A program made the translations under genes and the position numbers. A stretch of 64,000 bases of DNA from Pollenia angustigena (Eukaryota; Arthropoda; Insecta; Diptera; Polleniidae). This document shows, piece after piece, positions 24,496 through 36,949 of the stretch. Under the pieces are notes generated by a model. The model worked only from the letters and a program-made list of their open reading frames with translations, had not been told where the DNA came from and ran no database searches. The stretch spans positions 227,407,127 through 227,471,126 of the forward strand of contig OV884056.1 in NCBI GenBank assembly GCA_930367215.1, in the 5' to 3' direction. Position 1 is the stretch's first letter. Each line of letters begins with the position of its first letter.

Positions 24496-25101
24496 AATTG
24501 TTAAAATTTGGATTAAAAACCATAAATAGTTCAACAAAATAACCACAATACTAATTATTGTTAAAGCTAAGGCACGAGCTCTATTTGTCCTTCAAGTTGT
24601 GCTGAAAAAGGTCAACAGAAAAAGAAAAAGACAAAATGAAAAAACAAAAAATGTACATGGACTTCAAGAAAAATTCTTGACAAAAGTACGAAAAAACAGA
24701 AGTAAGGAAAAAACATGTAAAATCAATTAAAATAGATGATCATTCAGGAAAGCAAATTTCGTTAGAATACAATTTGGTTTAAGGATTGATGTTTGACTAT
24801 TGACGTCAGCTGTCGTCGATGCCTGCGAGTGTAAGACGGCTAATCCATCTGAGGAGATTGAGTGGTTGCAATCGAAACATGTCATGGTAACCTGCCGGCC
24901 GGGGTTCGAGCCCCAGCCACGTCAAGAATGAAAGATTGTCAATAACAATTTTAATAAATTTTCATGTAGTAAAATTCCTTTCTTCATAAAAATAATTTAA
25001 TGAAGAATTAAATTTCATGAACTTAAGCCTAATTAAAAATATAAAAAATTTGGATTAAAAACCATAAATAGTTCAACAAAATAACCACAATACTAATTAT
25101 T
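24496..25101 (+). repeat. tRNA-like repeat, copy 2 with preceding tail
   Basis: The 3' tail of one unit (about 24496-24559, ending CCACAATACTAATTATTG) is joined directly to a full unit starting AAAGCTAAGGCACGAGCTC. The unit includes TGACGTCAGC at 24801 and a B-box-like GGTTCGAGCCC at 24903-24913. The segment from TGACGT (24801) to ACGTCA (24924) has complementary ends like an acceptor stem. Confidence 0.68.
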
Positions 25102-25104
25102 GTT

Positions 25105-26036
25105 TATGATGTTTATAATAATTTGCAAACGGTTGCTTTATTTAAAATGTGTGTGGTGGCGAAAAACATTGTTTCTCATTGTGAACACCAGTGAAAATGT
25201 TGCTGCCTATTGTGAACGAAGCTTTACTAAAACTTAACGTTTCTAAAAGTAAAGGATATTTTATTAAAAACTGTTTACATTTAAAAGAAAAGCAATAGTT
25301 TTTTGGCCAATGACAATTGAAGAAGTGGAAGAAATGGCAGTTTTTCTACTTTGACTGCAGTTTTTTAACGCTAAACAAATTTATGAAGTGCAATTAAGAG
25401 GACTCTACAATTAGCCACAAATGTTCTGTTAAACCCCCCAAGAACCGTTTGAGGCGGTTCATCGTCATTCTCGAAGTAATATGGGCCGACGATTTCAGAT
25501 TGATGAATCATTTTAAACACTATGCCTCACAGTTTTCACGTTGCCTTCATGGCGAATATTTCAATGACCACCTATTCAAGGAGTATACCTGTTTTATATT
25601 TTGACGTGAGTATAGGAAGGTTAATAATAACACAATTATAAACCCTCTGCCGGCATTCACTTTCACAAATTGTTGTTATTTTTGGTTTACTCGACGAATA
25701 TATCGAGCTCTGACCGCAAAAATAGCTTAAGCGCCAAAAATCAAATTTTACATGAGAGTGTTTTTTTAATTTTATTTCATATAATTTTGTATGAAATTTG
25801 TCGCTTATGATAAAATTGTGTTTGCTATAAAATCGTAACGATACCTTATGTGACCATGACATTTTAGGAGATGATGCAGGTGTTGCCAATTATGTCATTT
25901 ATGTAAAAAAAAAACAATTTAAAATGATGTCGCTTACGTTATTTTCGCGGCTAGGGCTCGATATGTTGGTTCCATATACTACTATGAGGAGCGTTGGGCC
26001 GCTAAAAATTAATATGCAGTGCAAAAAATTTAACAA
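25105..26036. other. Intergenic DNA
   Basis: I see no gene or repeat edge. Frames are short, and the 105-residue minus-strand frame (25572-25889) has no recognisable domain. Confidence 0.4.
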
Positions 26037-26038
26037 TA

Positions 26039-26480
26039 CAGTAGAATCCCGATAATTCTTAATCGCAAGGGACCGGCCATTTCTTACGAATTATAGGGGT
26101 TTTCGATTTAGCGAGGTTTTGATTTAACGGGGCTAAAATAAAATAAATACGAATAAACGGGGTTTTTCAATTTATTTACAAAAACGATACAAAAAAACAT
26201 AAAAAACAACTGTTAAAAATGTAACAAACTGATCTTAAGAAAATAAATCCACACACAAGCAAAAACCCACGCAAAAATAAAATAGTGCTAAACAAAAAAT
26301 CATTCAAACAATTACGATTTATAAGAGGTAAAGTAGATTTTATTTAAAAAAAAAATTACTAATTAGCGAGGGGACCGAAATGTATGGAAATTTAACGAGA
26401 TTTTTTCAAGGGACCGACAGTTCATTACGAATTATCGGGAATTGCGATTTATCGGGGTACGAATTATCGGGATTTGACTG
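26039..26480. mobile_element. pogo/Tigger-like MITE
   Basis: The ends CAGTAGAATCCCGATAATTC and, inverted, CAGTCAAATCCCGATAATTC are flanked by TA at 26037-26038 and 26481-26482. CAGT termini with TA duplication are typical of the pogo group of Tc1/mariner elements. Internal words GAATTATCGGG and GATTTAGCGAGG repeat in both arms. It has no transposase. Confidence 0.82.
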
Positions 26481-26482
26481 TA

Positions 26483-27447
26483 TATATTTTTAATTGGTTT
26501 TTATTTCTGTGTATTAATTTATTTATTTTTCAAATTTGCATTTATAATTAAATATTATGCAATAATATATTTACAACAAGTGATAGTTTTAGGAATAAAA
26601 TTAAATTAAATTATAAAGTTACTGGTAATATGCAAAAATAAGATAAAACCAAAAAAAATACAACTTTGCCAATTTACTTAAAAATGTTACTGAAAAAAAA
26701 ACAGCATGTAGGATAAAAGACGCCAAAAAAATGTTTTAAAGCTAACAAATCAACAAAAGCGACCAAAATGTAGCAAAAAAAAAAACTCGGATATGTACAC
26801 AAAAATTATTTAAATCCAGTTGTAATTAAAGACAAAGCCGATGTTAAACAAAGGATTAAAAAATTAAAGTTCGGTTCATAGACCTGCAACTTATTATAGT
26901 TTAAGTATTTGTGTAAGTAAGTCTTGCAAAAATAATTCGCACACATCTGAACTCTTTCATTTATGTACTTTTTTAAGAATTGTTTTTTTTTTTTTATTTA
27001 TGTGATCATAAAAATTTCTTTTAATTAAATGCGATGAGTAATGACGAATATAATGTAAAAGCAATAACACTTGCATACATACCTTCACATAAAAATTACA
27101 CTTTTAATCTACAAACTTTAGACTAAAAGAACAAAAAAAAAAAATAATAAATAAACAAAAACAAAAACAACAATCAAAGACGATACACACGTCATTTAAA
27201 AAGAGGTAAAACTTAATTTATAAAGTATCTGCAGTGTTAACTTTATGCAAATAAATAATATTGGTGGAGTGAAATAAAACAAAAACAAATAACATAAAAA
27301 GACTTGAAGTGCAAAAAAGGCAAGGCACGCATACTCTTTACGAAGTGTGTTTAGAATTAGAAATTTACGATGGTAACACAATGCGAGGGTGGTGAGATAA
27401 ACTTAAACTTATCATCAAAGAAATTTTTGGGAATACAAAATTTTAAT
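26483..27447. other. AT-rich intergenic DNA
   Basis: No gene or element is supported. A-rich runs are frequent near 26760-26790 and 27130-27175. Confidence 0.4.
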
Positions 27448-27451
27448 TTAT

Positions 27452-28638
27452 CCCTTATGTGAGTGACAGGATACCCGGGTAACTTTTTAATCTTTAATTG
27501 CATTTTTTGTTTGTTTGAAGTTTCTTAAGGGAGTGGCACCTCTTGAGAACTCTTATTATTGTGTTTTAAACATATTTAAATAAACATTAGATTAGTTTCT
27601 TAATTTGAAAGGGTTCAGTGGGTAATTTGAAAGGTTTTAGTATAATTTAATTTATTCTAATGAATATCAGCTTAAAGCATGTTGAATTGAATAAACTGGA
27701 ATATTTTTTTACTTTTCACATGAATGAAAATTTCAAATTTAAAAATAAAAAGACAGTGTTAGTTATTTTGTACATATACATATTTCGTTTATATTGTTTA
27801 TTCAAACAAAAGGCTTGAAGAAAGCACAAAAAAATAGAAATTATATACACTTCACTATAGAACAAATAAGAAAAAACAAAAAAAAAAATAAAAAATTGTG
27901 TACTGAGATCCTTGGAAGAAGGATTCACACAGAGGACGGTGAATTGAATGTTCGATACAACTTGCGCATGGCCTCCTTTTTTTTGGCACATAGAGCAAGT
28001 GCCGTCAACTCTGAAATTACTATTACTTTCACGCAAAATTATATCGCACATCTCACTGGATAATTAAGTTTTAAATACGTCCTTAGGTGCTCCTATATTT
28101 AAGCCAGGATCAGGACCTCTGCGTTGCCGTAATTTCTGTTGATGTATTGGTATTCCGGATAGCGATCAAGACGCCAATGAGAACCATTCTTTCCATGAAC
28201 TTCAGTTGTTTCTTCACTCTCAGAATCATATGAATCCTCGTTGTCCTCTATTTATCCCATATGTTTTGCATCGGATGCTTCTGATATTATATCGCACATT
28301 TTCAGAATATGTTCACATTCGTTTTATAAATCATTTGTATCTATGGAATGTAAGCGTGCTTGTTTAGAACAAGAAGCCAATGTTGTTATTGCACTTTACC
28401 TGTATGTATGAAAGCAGTAGCAAGTAGATGTATTTTTCGATCAATCATAAAGCCAAAGGGAAATCCCCCGATTCGTCTTTATGTTAGACATTGCAAGAAC
28501 TTATATTTTACATTTTGGTAAATGAATTTTCTTATATATATTGTAATATAATGTAAAATTTTCGTATTTATTGAATGTGGTACCAGGGTACCCTGTCACT
28601 CTGTTAAAGGTGTTTTTTTTTTGTCACTCACATAAGGG
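27452..28638 (-). mobile_element. Internally deleted piggyBac-like element
   Basis: Termini CCCTTATGTGAGTGACA are present at both ends in inverted orientation. The right side is followed by TTAA (28639-28642); the left neighbour reads TTAT, one base off. Subterminal GGATACCCGGGTAAC and GGTACCAGGGTACC blocks accompany the ends. Transposase remnants on the minus strand support the assignment. Confidence 0.75.
27890..28299 (-). pseudogene. piggyBac-like transposase remnant, N- and C-terminal pieces
   Basis: Reading from 28299 downward, an acidic stretch (EDNEDSYDSESEETTEVHGK) is followed by HWRLDRYPEYQYINRN, in the style of piggyBac N-termini. After a stop and shift, a piece with VDGTCSMCQKKGGHAQVV resembles the C-terminal cysteine region. 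The whole catalytic middle is missing, which fits an internally deleted, non-autonomous copy. The assignment is tentative on protein similarity alone but fits the termini. Confidence 0.55.
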
Positions 28639-28996
28639 TTAAAAGATTTTGTTATTCGTGCTTAATTCCCAATTTTAATTCGTTAAAAACGCTGAAATTT
28701 ATTGTTGATGGGATAAGCTATTCCTATGCGCATTTCACTGGTTGCTTAGGCCAGATCGTCAGGAAACTCCATCAATAAAGATTTTAGAAAAACTAAAGGT
28801 ATTAAACCAAATAAAACTGTTAAACGTATAAGAATTATAAGCAACAGTTCTACTTGTAACAATATCGAATTTTAGACAAAAAGAAAAGATGTTGATGTTT
28901 TTGTTTAAACTTTGATATTTGATTAACAATAAATTTCATTGTTTTTATCAATAATAAAAATTGGGAATTAAGCACGAGTAACAAAATGTTTTAAAC
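28639..28996. mobile_element. MITE with GTGCTTAATTCCCAATTTT arms
   Basis: The left arm TTCGTGCTTAATTCCCAATT is inverted at the right as AATTGGGAATTAAGCACGAG, with further matching in GAAATTTATTG. Another partial member is near 6340-6450. It abuts the piggyBac-like element at its TTAA. Outer limits are approximate. Confidence 0.55.
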
Positions 28997-29054
28997 TTTA
29001 AATTATCTTTAAGGTTTAGAAAGAGTTTTCTTCATCAAGTTATTAGTATACGTT

Positions 29055-29995
29055 TTAATACCCTCCACCACAATTAGTTGTGAAGACTTTTTACTTATTT
29101 AATATATTATTTTTTTTTATTGTTTATCTCAGACCCCATAAAGGATATATATTCTGGGTCCTTGAGTAATTCTAAGTCGATTTAGCCATGTCCATCTGTC
29201 TGTCCGTCTGCCCGAAAACACTCTCACTTTCGATAAACTCAAAAGAAATTAACAAACTTTGTGTCAAGTTGCTTGTAGTTACCCTAAGCAGTAAGTGGAA
29301 GAATGCACGGAATGACATAAGATTTTGCAAAAGTTCATTTTAATCGACTGGAAATTACACTGTAAAATTTCGTGAAGATCAGTCTATAATTAACCCTGAT
29401 CCCACATAAATCCTACTCCCAAAAAAAATAGTATAGTACGCCTTAAACTCTAATTAATAATGCTATCATAACAAAATTTGGCACGCCACAGTTTTATAGG
29501 ACTATAAATTACACTGCGAAATTTCGTGAATTCCGGTCCATACCTTTACCTTAGGCCCACATAAACCCTTTGTGATATAGGGTCCATAATTTGCCTTAGA
29601 TCCAATATTTAGCAGCCTTTTTAAATTCACTGTAAACGCTAAAACTAATTTCACTGATGTTTTGAAATATTTTGAAATTTATGTTTTTAATACCAGAAAT
29701 CGCTCTGCATTATTTTAGGATGATTGGTTCATAACTTACCATGGCTCCAATATAAATTCCCCTCCTGAAAATCATTTAATTTCGGCTTAAACTTTTACGA
29801 ATCATGATATTTTTCTCAAGCTAGTTAAAATTGCTAAAAAAAAAATCATAAAACTTTCTGATTGTCGGTCAATAATTTTATATAGGTCTAAACCGCAACC
29901 AATTTTAATGCTGATGTCTGTTTTTATAAAATAAATTAATAATAAACAGACATCATGTAGATACTCCTGAAATAATCGAACTGTCGGTGGAGTTC
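29055..29995. repeat. Degenerate interspersed repeat
   Basis: The segment opens with TAATACCCTCCACCAC and closes near CGGTGGAGTTCTTG. Inside are CAGACCCCATAAAGGATATA, AGTCGATTTAGCCATGTCC and TCTGTCTGTCCGTCTG, a phrase style common in fly repeats. The family is not identified. No coding frame is present. Confidence 0.4.
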
Positions 29996-30506
29996 TTGTT
30001 CAATTTACCTTTGAAAAAAAAAATTCGATAGTCAAATCTGAATCGCTAAGATCAGGTGCAAATCCTTCCTTGTTTTTGATTTAATTTTTGTGGCAAAACT
30101 TTTCAGCAATTAATCGTTGGCTTTATCCCTCCCTTACAGTGTTGCCAAAACTTGGTGACCAAAAATGACTAAATTTACGGAAAAAAATTGCTAAAAATGG
30201 GCTAAAAAATGGCTAATAGTTTTTTTTAAATAAAAACACATTAAAATTTAATAACAAAACAGATATAATTCATTTAATGTTGTTTACGATGAAATTGTGA
30301 GTTAAGATCAATTTGTAAAATAAGAATAAACGTAAATTTATATTAAAATAAATTAATATTAAAAAATTAAACCATCGAAAAATTCGATGTCGTTATTGTT
30401 CATATCATAGGAATCACTCATTAGTTTCAAATAATCACAAGTTTTAAATAATTTGAAGGTAAATCATAATCACGACAACATTTACCCAACCTTTTGAGTC
30501 CAGCAG

Positions 30507-30748
30507 CCGTATTCCGTAATTCGCTAAAGCTAAATCTCTATCGCTAAAAATCTATAAAGTTGATTTAGCAATTTTTGGCTACAAATGTAATTCAATAACG
30601 TGCATTGCTAAATTTGGCAATGCAATACAAATTTAATTTGCCGCCATTTTAGCTTTTAGTGTCATCGCTAAAAATTTTAAATTTTGTTTTCTCTAAGGAA
30701 TTTTAGTGATCGAGATTTAGCTTTAGCTACGCGAATTACAGAATACGG
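30507..30748. mobile_element. MITE with CAGCAG duplication
   Basis: The ends CCGTATTCCGTAATTCGC and, inverted, CCGTATTCTGTAATTCGC are followed on both sides by matching GCTAAAGCTAAATCTC words. CAGCAG flanks both edges at 30501-30506 and 30749-30754. It is non-coding; the superfamily is uncertain. Confidence 0.75.
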
Positions 30749-30764
30749 CAGCAGATCTACAATG

Positions 30765-31020
30765 AAAAACAAGTAAGAAAGTATAGTCGGTTAAACCCGA
30801 CTTTATGATACCCAATACCACGTTAGAACCTTTGTACCAAATTTTATCAAATAATCTCTAAATTGCGACCTGTACTTTGCGTACAAGGTTTACCTGGACA
30901 GCCAGCCAGCCGGACAAACATCGTTATCAGAAAGTGATTCTAAGTCAATCGGTCGGTATACGTAAAAGTGGACTAAGGACCAATATTTTAAGGTGTTACA
31001 GACACAATCACAAACGCATA
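30765..31020. repeat. Fly-type interspersed repeat fragment
   Basis: It begins ACAAGTAAGAAAGTATAGTC, followed by AAACCCGACTTTATGATACC and CAGAAAGTGATTCTAAGTC. A related end in inverted form lies near 24155-24185 (TCGGGCTTTTCCGAC...TTCTTACTTGTTT). The frame at 30877-31086 crosses this repeat and is not a gene. Confidence 0.4.
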
Positions 31021-31128
31021 GTACCATCTCCACTTTTGTGGTGGTGGTATGAATATTGTATTGTTATGGTAAAAAGATTTACCTAATTGATAAAATCGAA
31101 TTAACGGTTGCTTAATGTAACCTATTTC

Positions 31129-31233
31129 TCAAATTACTTTTAACGATGTTTTTACTTGGCTAAACACCCTCTCTACTTCAGCATTAGACCATGGAAATGA
31201 GAGCAACTTTATAGTCAATTCTGAAATTTCTAA
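31129..31233 (-). pseudogene. hAT transposase dimerisation-domain remnant
   Basis: One minus-strand frame ending at a TGA reads LLSFPWSNAEVERVFSQVK. The SNAEVERVFS core matches the conserved S-x-x-x-E-R-x-F-S signature of the hAT C-terminal dimerisation domain. Upstream frames are broken. It sits inside the hAT-like element at 30138-31620 and supports that call. Confidence 0.75.
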
Positions 31234-31879
31234 AACAATCCGTTTATCGAAATACTTGCAACCAGAAGGAAACAGCGATGTTTGTGTTGTTCCATTTTAT
31301 AAATTTAATTAGTGGAATACTGTTCCTTTATTTTGAAATATGTTTTAGCGTCATAGTTTATAGCGATTTTCAACAAATCTAAAAGTTGTGATTTAAATTA
31401 GAGGCGTTTTAATTGTTCAATAAGTTTATTTTACTTTTATAAATTTTTATAATAAAATAAAAATTATTCTTTTAAAAGAAAAACGGCAAAAAAAATTTAT
31501 GGCTAAACAAGTTGAAAAATGGCTAAAAAAGAATTGCTAATGGCTAAACTCATTTTTTAATGGCTAAACAGGGTGAAAAATGGCTACATCTAGCCACTAA
31601 ATGGCTAAATTGGAAACACATATTTAAACTTTCTTTTCTTGAACTTGAAGTTAGAAAAGTACCAGGGATAGATGTGTCGATATTCAAAAAAGATTTTTAA
31701 TGATCTTAGTTCTTTCCAGTTATTTTGAAATTCTTATTTGTATTTCGTTTGTGTTGAAAAGAGTGTTAAGTCGGTTTTAAATTTTTTTTAATCATCTTGT
31801 GTTTTAGGGAACGAAACACACAAAAATTAAAGAATTTGACTAGAAAATAATTCATATTTTAATTTTACATTATTTTATT

Positions 31880-31987
31880 ATTATTTTTTTAATATTTTTA
31901 ATTAGGCTTAAGTTCATGAAATTTAATTTTTCATTAAATTATTTTTATGAAGAAAGGAATTTTACAGCATTCTTGACGTGGCTGGGT
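31880..31987 (-). repeat. Inverted 3' part of the tRNA-like repeat
   Basis: The inverse of this segment runs from CCCAGCCACG through TCCTTTCTTCATAAAAATAA to AAGCCTAATTAAAAATAT, the 3' half of the repeat. It lies head-to-head with the direct copy that begins at 31988. Confidence 0.65.
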
Positions 31988-32519
31988 ACATTTGTCCTTC
32001 AAGTTGTGCTGAAAAAGGTCAACAGAAAAGAAAAAGACAAAATGAAAAAACAAAAAATGTACTTGGACTTCAAGAAAAATTCTTGACAAAAGTACGAAAA
32101 AACAGAAGTAAGGAAAAAACATGTAAAATCAATTAAAATCGATAATCATTCAGGAAAGCAAATTTCGATCTACCAAATGTTAGAATACAATTTGGTTTAA
32201 GGATTGATGTTTGACTATTGACGTCAGCAGTCGTCGATGGCTGCGAGTGTAAGACAGCAAATCCATCTGAGGATATTGAGTGGTTGCAATCGAAACATGT
32301 CATGGTAACCTGCCGGCCGGGGTTCGAGCCCCAGCCACGTCAAGAATGAAAGATTATCAATAACAATTTCAATTAATTTTCATGTTGAAAAATTCCTTTC
32401 TTCATAAAAATAATTTAATGAAAAATTAAATTTCATGAACTTACGCCTAATTAAAAATATTAAAAATTTGGATTAAAAACCATAAATAGTTCAACAAAAT
32501 AACCACAATACTAATTATT
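31988..32519 (+). repeat. tRNA-like repeat, copy 3 (tandem)
   Basis: It runs from GTCCTTCAAGTTGTGCTGAA to the CTAATTATTG tail, with a B-box-like GGTTCGAGCCC at 32321-32331. It is joined directly to copy 4, and equivalent positions (32191 and 32758) are 567 bp apart. Confidence 0.75.
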
Positions 32520-33086
32520 GTAAAAGCTAAGGCACGAGCTCTATGTTTGCATTTGTCCTTCAAGTTGTGCTGAAAAGGTCAGCAAGAAAAAGAAAGACAA
32601 AAAAATGAAAAAACAAAACAAAATATGTACTTTAAACTTCAAGAAGAATTCTTGACAAAAGTACGAAAAAACAGAAGTAAGGAAAAAACATGTAAAATCA
32701 ATTAAAATGGATTCATTCAGGAAAGCAAATTTCGATCTACCAAATGTTAGAATACAATTTGGTTTAAGGATTGATGTTTGACTATTGACGTCAGCAGTCG
32801 TCGATGGCTGCGAGTGTAAGACAGCAAATCCATCTGAGGAGATTGAGTGGTTGCAATCGAAACATGTCATGGTAACCTGCCGGCCGGGGTTCGAGCCCCA
32901 GCCACGTCAAGAATGAAAGATTATCAATAACAATTTTAATTAATTTTCATGTTGTAAAATTCCTTTCTTCATAAAAATAATTTAATGAAAAATTAAATTT
33001 CATGAACTTAAGCCTAATTAAAAATATTAAAAATTTGGATTAAAAACCATAAATAGTTCAACAAAATAACCACAATACTAATTATT
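32520..33086 (+). repeat. tRNA-like repeat, copy 4 (tandem)
   Basis: This full 567-bp unit begins AAAAGCTAAGGCACGAGCTC. GGTTCGAGCCC is at 32888-32898, and TGACGT and ACGTCA bracket the tRNA-like part. The minus-strand frames at 32541-32870, and the matching one at 16367-16642, are read-through of this repeat and not genes. Confidence 0.78.
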
Positions 33087-34761
33087 ATTTTTTTATTTTG
33101 TTACATTATCAATAATTTCGTACACTTGCGTTATTTAAAAAAAAAAAAAATCCTACAATTTTGCTATTCATTTGTTTTCTATTTTATAAAACTGTTATAT
33201 TTTACCTTAAAAAATTACATGAAAAATATTTTAATTTAATTTCCTTAAGATAATAATTAAACCAATTGTTGGTATTATTTTAATTAACACAGCTAATAAC
33301 AAAAATTTTATTAAGTTTCGCACTAAACTTTATTTAAATCACATTAGTTAAGAGAAAATATATTTTTTTTTATTAAAATTTAAAAAAAAAAAAAACATAA
33401 TAACCTGAAATAATCTGGTATATATTTGAGCAAAAAACTAGTTAACTTGCTTACTAATTTCTTCAATAAATGACTAAAATTTAATATCGATTCTATGTTT
33501 GATATAGATTTTATTATAAAACTTATTTACGGCACTACCCTCCTAATCTAAATCCAACACTATATTTATATGATTTAAAATTTAAATACAAATTCTCTGC
33601 TCTTCTTCGTATTTTGCTTTTGTGTACGTTTTATGATAATTTTAATTGTTTATTTGTTTGTTGTTATTTCTATATCAATGTAGACAAGAGCGTTTGTTGT
33701 ACGTAAAATAGATTTTGCATTTCTTAAGTATGCATTAAAATGCCAATGGAAAAAATAAATGCAAAAAATAAATAAACTTTTATTTCGTTACTTCTAATTA
33801 TTTTTAGTAGATATTTTAATCACGTGATTGTAAAGAATTTTGCATAAGAGTAGCAGAAACAGACAAATAAAAACTATCAAAAGTTAATGACATATAGATC
33901 AAGATAAAGTACGAAATAGTTTAGGTAATTTTAATAACTTTGTTATGTTAAAAGTCTAAGAAGCTTTAATTTTTAATCTTATTTTGATTTTATAAAGTAA
34001 ATACATACATACCTATATTTATGTACAGTGAGCGTCAAAACAAAGTGTACCAATTTGGCAAAGTAAAAATTAAGAATTTAACAAAAAGAATATAATAACT
34101 ACAGTGAAGCGAGGAGGGGCACAGGGGGATTTTGATTGCAAGAAACAATTTTTCGACTATTAAGATAAATCCATTATTGATTCTTGTTAAAAAGCCAAAT
34201 TTTTGTGCTAGAAAAAACATTATGAAGTTACTCGAATATTTTACCACGAAAACTGTATATTATGCGTGTAAGATATTTATATTGGTAAGTTTGGGTTAAC
34301 ACCATGAAAGTTTTCTTTTAGAGAGTCTTAGTTTATTAATGAGAAGGGAGAGCTTATAGCATGTTCTCTGCCACCCTCACCAATAAACTCAGACTTTCTG
34401 AAAGAAAACTTTCGTAATGTGTGATCCTAGACTAACATATAAATTAAAATTTTATTGAAATGCAGCACCTTCTTTTTAATTAAAAACATATTTAGATTGC
34501 GTATGTAGTAGTATGAAATTATTTAAAAGAAAAAAAGAACTTAGCTCCGTCTACCTCCGTCGTCTTACTGGAACCAAATGAAGGACTCTTTGCATTTACC
34601 CCAAACAAATTTATGAAAATTCCCCGATCCCTGAACAAATTGATAACCTTATTTTAAAAAATGCCACGAATATTGCAGTGCAGGGTTGTAATAAAATCTA
34701 TTGCATACATTTAGGTTGAAACTTTTTATGTATATGATATTGCAATTGTCATTTTTAACAA
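33087..34761. other. AT-rich intergenic DNA with one Tc1-like end
   Basis: TACAGTGAGCGTCAAAACAA at 34024 looks like a Tc1-type terminus, but I found no inverted partner nearby. Otherwise there are A/T runs and no gene. Confidence 0.35.
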
Positions 34762-34769
34762 TAATAATT

Positions 34770-35719
34770 GGCTCCGTGCAATAACTCCCAGATGCAATAA
34801 GTCCCAGTGCAATAACTCCCAATGAATTAAATCCCAAAATAAATGAAATAAGTCCCAAACTGGAAAAAATAAATAACTCCCAAAAAAATGAAATAATTTT
34901 CAAGTCTTAAATGAAACAAACCCCAACTTTTGGGAGTTATTTCATAATGAAATAACTCCTAAAGACATTAATGAAATAACTTCCAAAAACAGTCCATCGA
35001 AAAGAAATGAAATAAGACCAAAAAAAATGGAACAACTTCCAAAGAAATTTATTATATATGTATTCGTTTTACTTGAATATTTACATATTAGGTTACCAAA
35101 AAACTAACATTGAGTCCTCGACATTTTGACAACAAATGGGGCATTTTATTATATCCTGACCTCCTGCAAAGGCAACTGCCTGCAGTTTAAGCACGCCGGG
35201 TACAAGGATTACCTCCTCGATGGTATAACAAACATCGGCTTCGCTAACTAAAGCAAACACCGGCTTCGCTAACTAAAGCTTCTCTGCATAGCCGGTAACC
35301 AAAAAACACTGCAATTGCAATTAGCAAAATTTTCTTCTTTGATAAACTTAAGTCATTGTATTCAAATAGTTTGAAATATCCCGTTATAAATACCGTTTAA
35401 AATTTTTAGCAATTTTAAGAAATTGCAAATAATTGAAAATGAAAAAATTCCCACAAAAAATTAAATAACTCCCACAGCAAATGAAATAACACCGAAAACC
35501 AAAATAAAATGAAATAACTTCCACGTTAATTTTTTCGGGAACGTATTTCATTTGGATTTTATTTCATTATGAAATAACTTCCAAAAAAATGAAATAAAAC
35601 CGAGAGGGCTGGGAGCTATTTCATAATGAAATTACTCCCACATTTGTATGAAAAATTTTTGGGTCTTATTTCATTTTTTTCTTGGGACTTATTGCACCTG
35701 GGAGTTATTGCACGGAGCC
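34770..35719. mobile_element. Foldback element, GAAATAACTCCCA arms, copy 1
   Basis: The ends are GGCTCCGTGCAATAACTCCC and its inverse. TAATAATT is duplicated at 34762-34769 and 35720-35727. The arms are arrays of GAAATAACTCCCAAAA and GCAATAAGTCCCAG variants. The centre holds partial ~82-bp core units (35195-35296), and on its inverted strand a short conserved reading frame with KCPICC that also occurs in copy 2. Confidence 0.85.
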
Positions 35720-36949
35720 TAATAATTCTTAATTTCTCAAGATATAAAAATTATATTTAAATGTTTCAGGATAACACTGTGTCAAAAATTTCCAACAAAG
35801 GCGTGACCAAATGAATCTGAATCCGAATATGTCAGAATTGTCAAATGGAAACAGTTTTTTAATAACCGTTATTTGTGTTTTTTAAAAAAGATGATGTGAC
35901 TTAAATGCAAATATCTTCAAAAATTTTTAAGCGGATTATGTATTTAATTTTTTAATGAAAGATAATAAAATTACTAAAATAACCAGTGGTCGTTTGTGAA
36001 GATTGGTCTACAAATGATAGAGTCACAGTGGACAAAAGTTCATTTGGTCAAAAAACTATCACGTAGTGTAATTTATAAAATGAGTAAATTTTCATTTTAC
36101 GATTAAAGAAATTGCAACAGTGGGAAAAGCAATTCCGCGATTTTTAGTCTCTATTATAAACGTTGGGCGGAATCGGAAAAAAGAAAATCGTATTTTTTTT
36201 TCTAAGAACACTGATGTTTAGCTGATGATAGGCATCGTTGACATCAACCTCATAAACAATATTTAGAACTAGATGATGTAGTTAAAGAATTCAATATTTG
36301 ATTACTGCGAAATTATATTGAAAAAAACCAAATTTTCGTTTTTTATTGTTGTACATTTTCTCACTCACTCCCTTGTTTGCGTTTTCTAAAAACAGGCAGT
36401 AAATGTTGATGACTTTATTTATTCTCGAAGCTAATGTACCAAATTTGCTTGAATACGAAAAAAATTATTTGAATTTTATGAGAAAAGGGCGGTGGGCATG
36501 GCTGGTATTGGTGAAACTAGACATAAATACTTTGTTTGTTCCAGAAAGTGTATACACCGAATTTGAAGACTTTTTTTGAATTGTATGGGAGGTTGGCGGT
36601 GGGCATGGCCGATTTTTATGAAATTCCTGTTTTTCTTAATTTAGTCAATATAGTACTCGGTGTCAAGTTTGAATGATCTAGGACCATTTATTTATTTATT
36701 TATTTATTTATTTATTTGTTGTCCCATACACAAGACTTAAAGTCTTATATTACAGTATAGGACTGAGTATATGTTATACAATATAACGAGAAATAATTAA
36801 AAAAAAAAAAAAAAAAAAAATTTTATATTTTCTTAAACATAAGTTACAATAATAATAAAAAGAAAATATATATATATAAAAAAAGAATAAGGAAAATAAT
36901 AAAACAGAATAAAGAAAATAATAAAAAAGAATAAAGAAAATATATATTA

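Larger units (their letters stand above)
30138..31620 (-). mobile_element. Decayed hAT element
   Basis: The left end CAGTGTTGCCAAAACTTGG and the right end (inverse TGTGTTTCCAATTTAGCC) are loosely related. Words ATGGCTAAA cluster at both ends (30140-30220 and 31494-31610). A hAT dimerisation-domain remnant lies on the minus strand. At least one later element (30507-30748) interrupts it. The 8-bp duplication was not found. Confidence 0.55.

Noticed and set aside
27716..28063. Overlapping frames on both strands at 27.7-28.1 kb as host genes
   Set aside because: The minus-strand part is explained as a piggyBac transposase remnant and the plus-strand part is its shadow.
32541..32870. 109-residue minus-strand frame, with a partner at 16367-16642
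   Set aside because: The shared peptide comes from two copies of the tRNA-like repeat read on the opposite strand; no independent coding evidence.
34024..34060. Tc1-like terminus TACAGTGAGCGTC
   Set aside because: No inverted partner or transposase found within several kb; kept only as a remark.
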